From: Actinotignum urinale DSM 15805
Lineage (GTDB): Bacteria; Actinomycetota; Actinomycetes; Actinomycetales; Actinomycetaceae
Assembly (NCBI RefSeq): GCF_000420445.1
Contig: NZ_ATUY01000013.1
Span: 1-37,714 of the forward strand
DNA: 37,714 nt
Reading direction: 5' to 3'
Part shown: in pieces, positions 1 to 6,578 of the stretch
Layout of the letters: every line of letters starts with the position of its first letter
Position numbering within the stretch: position 1 is the stretch's first letter
The notes under the pieces: generated by a model
The model's database searches: none
The model's input: the letters and a program-made list of their open reading frames with translations, nothing else
Told to the model about the DNA's origin: nothing
Translations under genes and position numbers: made by a program

Positions 1-253
1 CGAGCTGCCTCGCAGTCTCTCCAGCAAGGAAACGAGCGACAATCGAGCGCTTGAACTCCCACGAGTAAACAGCTTTCGTATCACGTGTCACAAGCACCAT
101 TTTCCCATGAAGAACCCACCTGTCATAAAGCGAATTCACCGGCCGAAATGGCAAACCAAGTTTTCTGGCTGTGGCTCGAGAGCCATAGCCCGCCTCAAAC
201 AAATCAACAGCCACCGCCCGCTGCTCCACCGACAACGAACTATCAGAACGCAT
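1..253 (-). CDS. IS3-family transposase OrfA, N-terminal part (partial)
   Basis: An open frame starts at ATG 253 on the minus strand and is still open at base 1, giving 84 residues. The protein starts MRSDSSLSVEQRAVAVDLFE and carries a helix-turn-helix, with AGYGSRATARKLGL as the likely recognition unit. A second one appears to begin near residue 68 (WEFKRSIVARFLAGETARQL). Tandem HTH modules of this kind are typical of IS3-family OrfA proteins, which bind the ends of the element; OrfB supplies the DDE catalytic domain and is often made by frameshift from OrfA. The rest lies outside the window, so integrity of the gene cannot be judged. Confidence 0.75.
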   Translation of the reverse strand, partial: MRSDSSLSVEQRAVAVDLFEAGYGSRATARKLGLPFRPVNSLYDRWVLHGKMVLVTRDTKAVYSWEFKRSIVARFLAGETARQL

Positions 254-287
254 AACACCCCTAACCCTAAAAACTGAACAAATAAAC

Positions 288-311
288 GTCCAACTTTCAG
301 GGTTCAGTACA
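288..311 (-). repeat. Putative terminal inverted repeat of the IS3-type element
   Basis: Read on the minus strand from 311 the sequence is TGTACTGAACCC followed by TGAAAGTTGGAC. The 5'-TG end and the AAAGTTGGAC block are usual for IS3-family termini. The partner repeat is outside the window, so the call depends on form and on its position about 35 bases upstream of orfA. Confidence 0.6.
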
Positions 312-312
312 T

Positions 313-582
313 TCATCCGAAGAGCCTCCATATCCACTGCAACACTTTCCATAAACCAATACAAACCCAGACAACAATGTTGAAAAGTGTAACCGCAATT
401 AAACGAAAAAAGTTCCACATTAACACAATCGGAACACCAGCTAGGCTAAGAATTACTAATAAAATGCACAAAACAAGTCCTAGCCCAGCCAGGGTCATAA
501 CCATCACCAACACAGTCCACCAGTCGATAGTAAACCAACCTAAAATGTTCGTTTCCCATCCACTCTTCGTGCCAACCTCCAT
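313..582 (-). CDS. Small two-TM membrane protein, unknown function, possibly cut at its 3' end by the IS
   Basis: This 89-residue frame has a Trp-rich start followed by two strongly hydrophobic stretches, about residues 20-55 and 58-82 (VMVMTLAGLGLVLCILLVIL and IVVWVCIGLWKVLQWIW), so it should be a small integral membrane protein. I recognise no family. ATG 582 has no good ribosome site at normal distance. A GGGGAGGG tract lies further up and would fit a non-ATG start at the in-frame CTG six codons upstream, so the true start is uncertain. The stop codon (313-315) lies next to the IS end at 311. The present C-terminus may therefore have been made or trimmed by the insertion. It has no same-strand partner close by. 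Confidence 0.45.
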   Translation of the reverse strand: MEVGTKSGWETNILGWFTIDWWTVLVMVMTLAGLGLVLCILLVILSLAGVPIVLMWNFFRLIAVTLFNIVVWVCIGLWKVLQWIWRLFG

Positions 583-767
583 CGCTAATGTTGCCAGTAT
601 CGCGCCCTCCCCTTATGAGATGTTACGCTAACACCAATGATGCAGAGTTTAAATAATACATATATGACATTGTGTTAATGGTTGTAAAAACGTTATATTG
701 TGTTCTCAATCGTACGCTTCTACTACCTGCACTGTTAGAATAACGGACGATACCGCAATTTATATAT

Positions 768-792
768 GTGTGCGCACGTGTTGAGCGCACAC
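768..792. promoter_or_regulatory. Inverted repeat upstream of the Fic locus (operator or hairpin)
   Basis: GTGTGCGC at 768-775 and GCGCACAC at 785-792 form a perfect 8-base inverted repeat around a 9-base centre. It lies about 55 bases upstream of the candidate -10 element of the toxin-antitoxin genes and could be an operator or a short hairpin. The rest of the 583-880 interval is AT-rich with no convincing ORF. Confidence 0.35.
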
Positions 793-844
793 TCTGATCT
801 CCGTTCCCCAAAAATTTTTACAACCGCATAAATACGCCATTTTC

Positions 845-853
845 TGGTAAAAT
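845..853 (+). promoter_or_regulatory. Extended -10 promoter of the antitoxin-Fic operon
   Basis: TGGTAAAAT at 845-853 is an extended -10 element (TG-N-TAAAAT) about 27 bases before the GTG start of the antitoxin. A strong ribosome site AAAAGGAGG lies between them. No good -35 is seen, as is usual for extended -10 promoters. Confidence 0.45.
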
Positions 854-880
854 AGTCGTGAAGAAAAGGAGGTAATTGCT

Positions 881-1108
881 GTGGAAAAATTAGATATTGA
901 TAAGCGTTGGCCCGAGCTTTTTTACGGGCTTACACCGTCACAAAAATTCAATGTTATGAACACCTTTGCCTCGTCCTGGCATGAAGGCTGGGAACCTAAC
1001 TATGATGATGTTAAGACAATTACCTCCGTTGCGCGAGGAGAACTCACGTTGGCAGACGTTCTTACTTCTGTAAAAAACTTTAAACGAAATAAAGTCTTTG
1101 CCCGGTAA
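881..1108 (+). CDS. VbhA-type antitoxin of a Fic toxin
   Basis: This 75-residue protein starts at GTG 881, placed by the ribosome site AAAAGGAGG about 8 bases upstream. It holds the sequence SSWHEG at residues 31-36, which fits the inhibitory-helix motif [S/T]xxxE[G/N] of class I Fic antitoxins such as VbhA of Bartonella. In that family the motif glutamate (here E35) enters the active site of the toxin and blocks productive ATP binding. The remaining residues are predicted to be largely helical, which fits a small antitoxin fold. The toxin gene follows after only 5 bases, so the two should be co-transcribed and translationally coupled with antitoxin first. Family assignment is from the motif and the neighbour; no alignment was run. 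Confidence 0.82.
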   Translation: MEKLDIDKRWPELFYGLTPSQKFNVMNTFASSWHEGWEPNYDDVKTITSVARGELTLADVLTSVKNFKRNKVFAR

Positions 1109-1113
1109 CATAT

Positions 1114-1848
1114 GTGGATAACTGGAACTCGTATTTTTATCCAGGAACTCAGACTCTTCGTAACAAATTAGATATATATGATGCAGATCAACTTCTTGTT
1201 GCTGAATATACTTTGACACAAACGCGTGAAACTCTTCTTAAGAACCACGATGTCTATATTCCTCAAACATTCGATTTTGAACATCTTAAAGCTATCCACC
1301 ACTATCTTTTTCAGGATGTGTATGAATGGGCTGGGTGTTTACGCACCGTTGATATATATAAAGGGCATGGATGCTTTGCGTCGTTAACAGGTTTCCGTCC
1401 TGAAACATATATGAATGATGTGCATACCATGGTTACATCAACCCCATGGAAACAGTTGGGCACCACAGCTATTGCAGAAAAACTTGCCACCATCTTTGCT
1501 TATGTTAATCAGGCTCACCCTTTCCGCGAAGGAAATGGGCGGGCCTCCAAAGTTTTTATGTTGGACGTAGCAGCATATGCAGGAATGCCGTTGGATTATT
1601 CTCGTGTAGATCAAATAACATGGAATAATGCTAGTATGCTTTCCGGTCCAGACTTGTATTCGTATGAGCCGGTGCCAGATAGTCTCTATCCGATTTTCGT
1701 CACTATCCTCACCCCTGTATCTCAACGGATGCTAGCACAAGATGACATAAAAACTGCGTTCAACACAAAACTTGAAGTGATTAAGCAACGCAACAACACG
1801 AAAACACCCGTCGTAAAACACGACCGTAAGCCAGGAAGGCTGTGTTAA
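1114..1848 (+). CDS. Fic-domain protein adenylyltransferase (toxin)
   Basis: This 244-residue Fic protein should transfer AMP from ATP to a hydroxyl of a target protein. The Fic core motif is [12 protein letters not shown] at residues 135-146, with catalytic His135, the metal-binding Glu139 and the GNGR phosphate loop. The usual motif is HxFx[D/E]GNGRxxR; here the last arginine is Lys146. This position normally contacts the ATP gamma-phosphate and pairs with the inhibitory glutamate of the antitoxin, so the exchange is of interest. The target-docking flap is probably around residues 78-90. About 45 residues after the Fic domain are Lys/Arg-rich with no recognised domain. The start is GTG 1114, five bases after the antitoxin stop; it has no strong ribosome site of its own and probably relies on coupling. 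VbhT and DNA gyrase/topo IV-targeting FicT are the closest known types; the target here is unknown. Confidence 0.88.
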   Translation: MDNWNSYFYPGTQTLRNKLDIYDADQLLVAEYTLTQTRETLLKNHDVYIPQTFDFEHLKAIHHYLFQDVYEWAGCLRTVDIYKGHGCFASLTGFRPETYMNDVHTMVTSTPWKQLGTTAIAEKLATIFAYVNQAHPFREGNGRASKVFMLDVAAYAGMPLDYSRVDQITWNNASMLSGPDLYSYEPVPDSLYPIFVTILTPVSQRMLAQDDIKTAFNTKLEVIKQRNNTKTPVVKHDRKPGRLC

Positions 1849-2075
1849 GAAGATGGAAAGAAAAAGATCGGAAGAGCCAGTTATTGCCGCTCGCGAGCTC
1901 ATCGTGGAAGGCGCGGTGTCTATTGGTTGAAGGCACACTGGAACACCTGGAAAAAGGCAAGGTTGTGGTTCTTGACGAAGAGCGAAAAGCGGCGATGGTG
2001 TCTAACCTGCTTGTTGTTCTCTGCTCCGATTCCAATGCAACACCGGTGGTCAATGCGGGATCTCTGAACAATTAA
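1842..2075 (+). pseudogene. Third gene of the Fic locus, probably frameshifted; unknown function
   Basis: A 77-codon frame can start at GTG 1842, overlapping the end of fic by 7 bases. Its first third does not look like a natural protein, while the part from about 1929 does ([18 protein letters not shown] and [17 protein letters not shown]). In another frame an ATG at 1853 opens a plausible N-terminus ([20 protein letters not shown]) that hits TGA at about 1928. Joining the two with a single +1 change near 1925 would give one protein of about 70 residues that starts 5 bases after the fic stop. I read this as a small accessory gene of the toxin-antitoxin operon with a recent frameshift, or a sequencing error. 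I cannot name the family. Confidence 0.45.
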
Positions 2076-2106
2076 TAAAAAGATATGTCACATGTTCAAT
2101 ACGGGC

Positions 2107-2144
2107 GTGTGGGGGCATCATCAGTTGATGACGCCCCCCCACAC
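2107..2144. terminator. GC-rich hairpin between convergent Fic locus and methyltransferase operon
   Basis: The arms GTGTGGGGGCATCATC (2107-2122) and GATGACGCCCCCCCACAC (2127-2144) pair almost fully around a 4-base loop. It sits between two convergent transcription units, where a bidirectional terminator is expected. No U tract follows on either strand, so it is a stem-only terminator at best. Confidence 0.55.
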
Positions 2145-2154
2145 ATGCCATGTT

Positions 2155-2234
2155 ACGCAGTCACGGATGCACGGCTTTGCCGGGTAACGGAAGCCCTTGA
2201 GGCGGGCGCTAGTTCACGCAGTCACGGATGCACG
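2155..2234. repeat. 19-base direct repeat copying the end of the methyltransferase gene
   Basis: ACGCAGTCACGGATGCACG occurs at 2155-2173 and again at 2216-2234, 61 bases apart. The second copy is the 3' coding end of the methyltransferase on the minus strand (residues RASVTA and stop); the first lies beyond the stop codon. See the findings for similar tail copies at other genes. Confidence 0.85.
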
Positions 2235-3134
2235 AATAAGGAAGCGTTTGCGTGGCATATGCCCACGGCTTACACCGCAGATCAGATCAAGTTCGTCAAT
2301 CTCAGGAAGCCACGTTAAGTGCGCACGCAAGCCTGCACGCTGAAAAATATCCAAATAGGGCTGTGGGCTATCTAAGGTCGCCAAGGGTAATTGCTCGGCA
2401 TACCCATGCCCATACGTGTCAATAAAAGCGTTTTCGCCATCCTCAGAATCAACATCGACTTCAAGGCCTTCCCCGCTAGGAAACCAATTAGCATCCGCAA
2501 TGGCAATAATTCCAGAGCCTTGGGGATCAAGCATTTTCTTCCAGGCACATACGGCACTATAGGGATCTTCCAATGTCCACATCACATACCGCGACACGAT
2601 AACATCAAATTTCCCCAGGGACTCCGGAGGGCAGGTCGCGTCCCCAAGAACGGTTTGCAGTCCACGAACGTGATGTGACTCAGCTTCGCGCAACATGCCA
2701 GGTGAGCTATCAAGACCCACAACATTGTGTCCAAAACCCGCCACAATTCGTGAAAGATAACCCGAACCACACCCGACGTCAAGAACGCGCAACGCTTGTT
2801 TTCCGTCGTCGCTACCTCGCAAATCAGGTGTGGCATCCGTGCAGTGTAGCGCCGTTGTGCCGTGGTTTTTGCGTATAGCCGGTGTGCCATCACCGTTATG
2901 TCCAGTCGCTGTGCCGTTGCCACCTACCGCTTGTTTCGCGTCGGTAGTGTGGAGCGCCGGTTTTGCGTTGCTAGCACGATGTACCAGTGTGCCGTCGTCG
3001 TGAGAAAGGAAAGAAAACGCTTTTTTCCACAGCTCTTTTTCGATCTGTGAACGTTCTCCCTTCTGTTGGGCTTCGTCGTAAGCATGAGCGCGCCCGGACC
3101 AGTAGCGAGAAACGTCAGCCTTATGTGACTCCAT
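2214..3134 (-). CDS. Class I SAM-dependent methyltransferase with low-complexity insert, last gene of the metal/corrinoid importer operon
   Basis: This 306-residue protein has a class I SAM methyltransferase fold. The N-terminus begins YWSGRAHAYDEAQ, motif I VLDVGCGSGYLS lies at about residues 117-128, the acidic motif II at VVGLDSSPG, and DVIVSRYVMWTLED follows as the post-motif region. It starts 2 bases after the ATPase stop and so belongs to the FecCD-type importer operon; methyltransferases are known passengers of such operons, but their substrate is not established. Odd is the stretch at residues 46-114. It is rich in Gly, Thr, Asp, His and Ala, with imperfect repeats (ALHTTDAKQAV, then ALHCTDATPDL), and separates helix alpha-1 from motif I, which in relatives are close together. 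It may be a disordered loop or a sequence expanded by slippage. The ligand that is methylated cannot be told from the sequence. Confidence 0.85.
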   Translation of the reverse strand: MESHKADVSRYWSGRAHAYDEAQQKGERSQIEKELWKKAFSFLSHDDGTLVHRASNAKPALHTTDAKQAVGGNGTATGHNGDGTPAIRKNHGTTALHCTDATPDLRGSDDGKQALRVLDVGCGSGYLSRIVAGFGHNVVGLDSSPGMLREAESHHVRGLQTVLGDATCPPESLGKFDVIVSRYVMWTLEDPYSAVCAWKKMLDPQGSGIIAIADANWFPSGEGLEVDVDSEDGENAFIDTYGHGYAEQLPLATLDSPQPYLDIFQRAGLRAHLTWLPEIDELDLICGVSRGHMPRKRFLIRASVTA

Positions 3135-3136
3135 AT

Positions 3137-3892
3137 TTAGTCCTCGCGATCAAAAATAAGGTTCACGCGATCCCCGTAATCATTACGTGTCACCTTCACT
3201 CCGTACACGGGTTCAAGAATTTCTGGTGTGAAAACCTCATGTGGCGTGCCCACAGCAAGAACTTTTTTGTTGTGCATAACGACGATAGTGTCGCAATAAC
3301 GGGCAGCGAGATTCAAATCGTGCAACACCAAAATCGCGGCCCCATCGAGCTCCGCAACACGATGCAACACCTCGTGCTGGTAGCGAATATCCAAATGATT
3401 CGTCGGCTCGTCGAGAAGAATATACTTCGATTCCTGAGCCAGTGCCCGCGCAATCAACGTTCGCTGGCGTTCCCCGCCAGAAAGCTGGGAATAATCCCGT
3501 TCCGCCAAATGCTCAATACCCATATGAATAATGGCTTTCGCAATAATGGCGTTATCGTCCTTCGTGGAACGCTGGGTTAATTTTTTATGGGGCAAACGCC
3601 CCAAAGCTACGACATCCGCCACCGTCATCGGCAACTCCGAGGCGCTTTCCTGCACAACGACAGCGAGTTTTTTCGCTAATTCCTTACGCGGAATATCGTT
3701 CAACGCAACGGAATCAATGAGAACAGCCCCACTCGCCTTCAAAGAACCATACAGGGCACGCAGAAGCGTTGTTTTCCCCGAACCATTAGGGCCGAGAAGA
3801 GCGACCATGCCGTGGCTCGGCAAGGTGATGTCAATGCCGTCGAGAATAAGATTATCCCCGTACGAGTGGCGGATATCGCGAGCTTCAATCAT
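3137..3892 (-). CDS. FecE/BtuD-type ABC transporter ATPase
   Basis: This 251-residue ATPase belongs to the iron-chelate/cobalamin import class. Walker A is GPNGSGKTT at about residues 34-42, the signature is LSGGERQR, Walker B is YILLDEPTNHLD and the H-loop is VLHDLN. The length is normal for the family (about 250-260). It lies 2 bases downstream of the binding lipoprotein and 2 bases upstream of the methyltransferase, so it is part of one operon with the permease at 4980-6074. It should energise import by two copies bound to the permease dimer. The chelate (ferric siderophore, haem or corrinoid) cannot be fixed from the ATPase. Confidence 0.93.
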   Translation of the reverse strand: MIEARDIRHSYGDNLILDGIDITLPSHGMVALLGPNGSGKTTLLRALYGSLKASGAVLIDSVALNDIPRKELAKKLAVVVQESASELPMTVADVVALGRLPHKKLTQRSTKDDNAIIAKAIIHMGIEHLAERDYSQLSGGERQRTLIARALAQESKYILLDEPTNHLDIRYQHEVLHRVAELDGAAILVLHDLNLAARYCDTIVVMHNKKVLAVGTPHEVFTPEILEPVYGVKVTRNDYGDRVNLIFDRED

Positions 3893-3894
3893 CT

Positions 3895-4881
3895 TTACTT
3901 GATGCTTTCCAGATAGGTAATGATCTTCTTCAAACCGTCAACAGCCATGGGTGTAGGCGGTTCGACGTAGGGGAATTCAAGGGTCAAGATTTTTCCGTTG
4001 CGAACGGCGTTCACAGATTCGCTACCGGGAAGTTTCTTGATTTCCGCGGCGATCTCTTCAGGTGATCCCTGCAGGTAGGCGGCAATAATAATATCCGGGT
4101 TGCGGTTAACCAAATCTTCGCCCGTTACTTCGAAAACGCGCTTCTTTTGATCGTCGTAAACATTCTTCAAACCGGCTTTTTCAACCAGCGGGGAAGCCAT
4201 AGATCCACGCCCGTATGCATACATGGGGCCACCGCCAATCGACGGATAGAGAATGGCAACCTTCTTGTCCTTCACGGATGGAATCTTAATGCCTTCAAGT
4301 TCCTTCTTGAGTTCCTTAATGTAGGCTTCGGCTTCCTTTTCCTTATGGAAAACCTTTCCGTAGAAGGTGACCTGGTTATACACATCGTCCCAGGTGGCAT
4401 CTCCGGTGAGCGCGCCGCACAGTGCCGGTTCTTCAGCAATATTCACGCCAGTTCCCGCCATGGTTTCGGCGTTCACAGTCTTTTGGAATCCGAGCACAAG
4501 ATCGGGGTTCTTGGCGATAACCATTTCCTTGGAAATGTCAAGGTGCCCTGAAGGGTCGAGCTTATCGGTAATGGTGGGGATGGCAGCGACTTTCTTGGCA
4601 AGTTCCGGTGAGTACAGATCCGAGGGGTACTTACCTGCCTTGGCGACAACCTTATCCAACACGCCGAGCTTATCAAGGGTTGTGATAGCGGCGGGCTTGA
4701 GAAGGACAACACGTTCAGGTGCCTTCGTGAAGGTCAGTTTTTGTTTACAGTTTTCGACGGTAACTGATTTTCCGGAGTCAGATTTTGCGGATTCTCCCGT
4801 TGTGCCTGAGCAGGCTGAGAGTCCGAAAATACTTAACGCGACAGTTGCAGTTACCGCTGCGATGTTACGTAGGTGTTTCAT
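3895..4881 (-). CDS. Substrate-binding lipoprotein of a metal-chelate/corrinoid ABC importer
   Basis: I set the start at ATG 4881, where the ribosome site AAGGAG lies 4 bases upstream; a frame start 15 codons earlier has none. The 328-residue product opens with a lipoprotein signal (MKHLRNIAAVTATVALSIFG) and lipobox LSAC, with lipidation at about Cys24. The body is a class III (TroA/FecB/BtuF-like) binding protein: PERVVLLKPAAITTLDKLGV in the first lobe, DLVLGF at the domain edge, and the second lobe with NRNPDIIIAAY. It sits on the outer face of the membrane and hands its ligand to the permease encoded upstream. The 98-base gap between the two genes holds no strong terminator. Ligand type is not determined; ferric siderophore or cobalamin-like are both possible. 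Confidence 0.9.
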   Translation of the reverse strand: MKHLRNIAAVTATVALSIFGLSACSGTTGESAKSDSGKSVTVENCKQKLTFTKAPERVVLLKPAAITTLDKLGVLDKVVAKAGKYPSDLYSPELAKKVAAIPTITDKLDPSGHLDISKEMVIAKNPDLVLGFQKTVNAETMAGTGVNIAEEPALCGALTGDATWDDVYNQVTFYGKVFHKEKEAEAYIKELKKELEGIKIPSVKDKKVAILYPSIGGGPMYAYGRGSMASPLVEKAGLKNVYDDQKKRVFEVTGEDLVNRNPDIIIAAYLQGSPEEIAAEIKKLPGSESVNAVRNGKILTLEFPYVEPPTPMAVDGLKKIITYLESIK

Positions 4882-4979
4882 ATTTCTCCTTCGAGGTTGT
4901 TGATTGTTGTAACAACAGTGTGACAAGTATGGATGAGTGGGCGTTCCGTGGTGGGAAAGCTACGACGACGTAACTTTTC

Positions 4980-6074
4980 TTAGGCCTCCTTCACTGTTCC
5001 CATGCGACGAACGAGGATAAGGAGGAATGGCGCACCAACCATGGCGGTAATAATGCCAATCGGAATTTCTTGAGGGGAGAGAAGAACGCGCGACAATATG
5101 TCTGCCCATACAAGAAGTATTGCGCCAATGAATGCGGCGACGGGAACGACGTGGCGGTGGACGCCACCCACCATTCTGCGAGCGAAATGGGGGACGATGA
5201 GTCCGACGAAACCAATGGATCCTGCCATGGACACAATGACGCCAACTAAAAGACATGAAATAACCAGGAGGATGGCGCGGAAACGTTCCGGGTTAATACC
5301 GAGGGTGAGCGCGGTTTCGTCGCCAACGGTTAAAGCGTCAATGTGGGGGCCAACAATAATAAGGAGTATGAGGGCGAGGAGGACAACGATGAGGACAACT
5401 GCGAGAGATCCGTCCCAGCGCGCTAATCCGAGTGAGCCGAGGAGCCAGAACATGACAGAACGTGCGCCTTCTGCGGAGGCGGAGGCGAAGATGAGGAAGC
5501 TGGTGACTGCGGAGAGTGCGTAGCCGATGGCTACGCCGGCCATGAGGAGGCGTATAGAGGTGAGGCGTCCGGCCGTGCGGGCGATGAAGAAAACGAGGAT
5601 GGAGGCGACGAAGGCTCCAACGAAGGCGCTGCCCTGGAGGGCGTAGTTACCCATTCCGGCTCCGATGCCGAAGAGGATGGAGGCGGCCGCCCCGCAACTT
5701 GCTCCGGAATTAATGCCGAGGACGTAGGGATCGCCGAGCATATTTCGTACGACGGCTTGGAGGACAAGGCCTCCTAATGCTAGGCCTGCACCAACTCCTA
5801 GCCCTAGGAAAACGCGGGGAACACGGATGTTCCAGACGATGGAATTCACTTGGAGGGCGTTTGCTTCTTTGAGTTCTGCTCCGAAAAGGTGATGTGCGAG
5901 AACGTTGAGGCATGCATCAACCGGGATTTTGACGGGACCTGCAATGATTCCCGCGACAATTGTCACGATAAGGGAGGCGAAAAGGATTGCTATCCATATC
6001 GCTGTTTTTCTTGCTCGACGACGGAAACCCAAGCGGATGTGCGGGGGTTCTGCGGGGACGTACACACCTGACAT
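4980..6074 (-). CDS. FecCD/BtuC-family ABC importer permease
   Basis: This is a multi-span permease of the FecCD family with about ten hydrophobic segments. Typical family stretches are VPRVFLGLGVGAGLALGG, LQAVVRNMLGDPYVLGINSG (the coupling-helix region) and GSIGFVGLIVPHFARRMVG. I chose ATG 6074 (MSGVYVPAEPP), which has TAGGA 7 bases upstream, giving 364 residues. A frame extension to 6131 exists but adds a non-typical N-terminus. It is the first gene of a four-gene minus-strand operon with lipoprotein, ATPase and methyltransferase. As only one permease gene is present it should act as a homodimer. I found no convincing iron-regulator (DtxR/IdeR) box upstream. Confidence 0.93.
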   Translation of the reverse strand: MSGVYVPAEPPHIRLGFRRRARKTAIWIAILFASLIVTIVAGIIAGPVKIPVDACLNVLAHHLFGAELKEANALQVNSIVWNIRVPRVFLGLGVGAGLALGGLVLQAVVRNMLGDPYVLGINSGASCGAAASILFGIGAGMGNYALQGSAFVGAFVASILVFFIARTAGRLTSIRLLMAGVAIGYALSAVTSFLIFASASAEGARSVMFWLLGSLGLARWDGSLAVVLIVVLLALILLIIVGPHIDALTVGDETALTLGINPERFRAILLVISCLLVGVIVSMAGSIGFVGLIVPHFARRMVGGVHRHVVPVAAFIGAILLVWADILSRVLLSPQEIPIGIITAMVGAPFLLILVRRMGTVKEA

Positions 6075-6578
6075 GACAATTCCTAGAGAAATCAATTGTT
6101 CAAAAAACCGTTCGGGTAATAATTTTAGCAAAAATAAACTGTTAATATAAGCGGTTTACGACACGGGTTTTTCCTAAAGTGTAAAAATATTAGTTTTTCG
6201 GCGTTTTTCGGGACTTTTTACCAATGTTTGTTGAGCGTGTCAGGGTTTGTGCATAGCGGGATTTTTATGGGAAAAAATATATAGAAAACTGGGAAAATGG
6301 TGAAAAATAAAAGGTTGTAGCGAATTTTTAAGTGCGCGGACGGGGGTGGTTATGGGGGGGGTGGGTGAGTAGCACAAAAATTCGGTGGCTGGAAAATGTA
6401 ACACGGCGTGCGAAAAGTGACATAAATCACATGATGGGGCATTTCGCGCAAATAGGCGAATAGACACCTGTCGCGCATGGAATTTGTGAAAAAACGACGC
6501 GCCGAGTGTCGATAAGCTGGCGGGCGGAAAGGCAGTTAGCTACTATATGTAGTGTTCAAAAAACGAAAGGTATACAAG
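6075..6578. other. Long divergent intergenic region between importer operon and nrdD
   Basis: About 500 bases without a convincing gene. It is AT-rich next to the importer, then contains a G-rich tract at 6342-6365 with four runs of three or more G (G-quadruplex pattern on the plus strand) and an NrdR box at 6540-6555. It must carry promoters for both divergent operons. The minus-strand frame at 6240-6467 shows no start signal or recognisable protein. Confidence 0.6.
6540..6555 (+). promoter_or_regulatory. NrdR box upstream of nrdD
   Basis: CTACTATATGTAGTGT contains the near-perfect palindrome ACTATATGTAGT and fits the NrdR operator form acaCwAtATaTwGtgt. NrdR represses ribonucleotide reductase genes when dATP is high. 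Boxes normally come in pairs about 30 bases apart; I see only this one clear copy, 23 bases before the nrdD start codon. Confidence 0.75.

Larger units (their letters stand above)
1..311 (-). mobile_element. IS3-family insertion sequence, one end only (cut by the window edge)
   Basis: The first 311 bases look like the 5' end of an IS3-family element lying on the minus strand. It has a terminal sequence at 288-311 that on the minus strand begins TGTACTGAACCC and continues GAAAGTTGGAC, close in form to the usual IS3-group ends. This is followed after about 35 bases by the start codon of a transposase orfA. The element runs off the left edge, so the second orf, the DDE domain and the other inverted repeat cannot be seen. 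Its outer end stops one or two bases from the stop codon of the small membrane protein at 313-582. Placement in the family rests on motif shape and the HTH protein, not on an alignment. Confidence 0.75.

Noticed and set aside
6110-6155. Iron-regulator box upstream of the importer operon
   Set aside because: AT-rich palindrome-like bases only; no match good enough to DtxR, IdeR or Fur sites.
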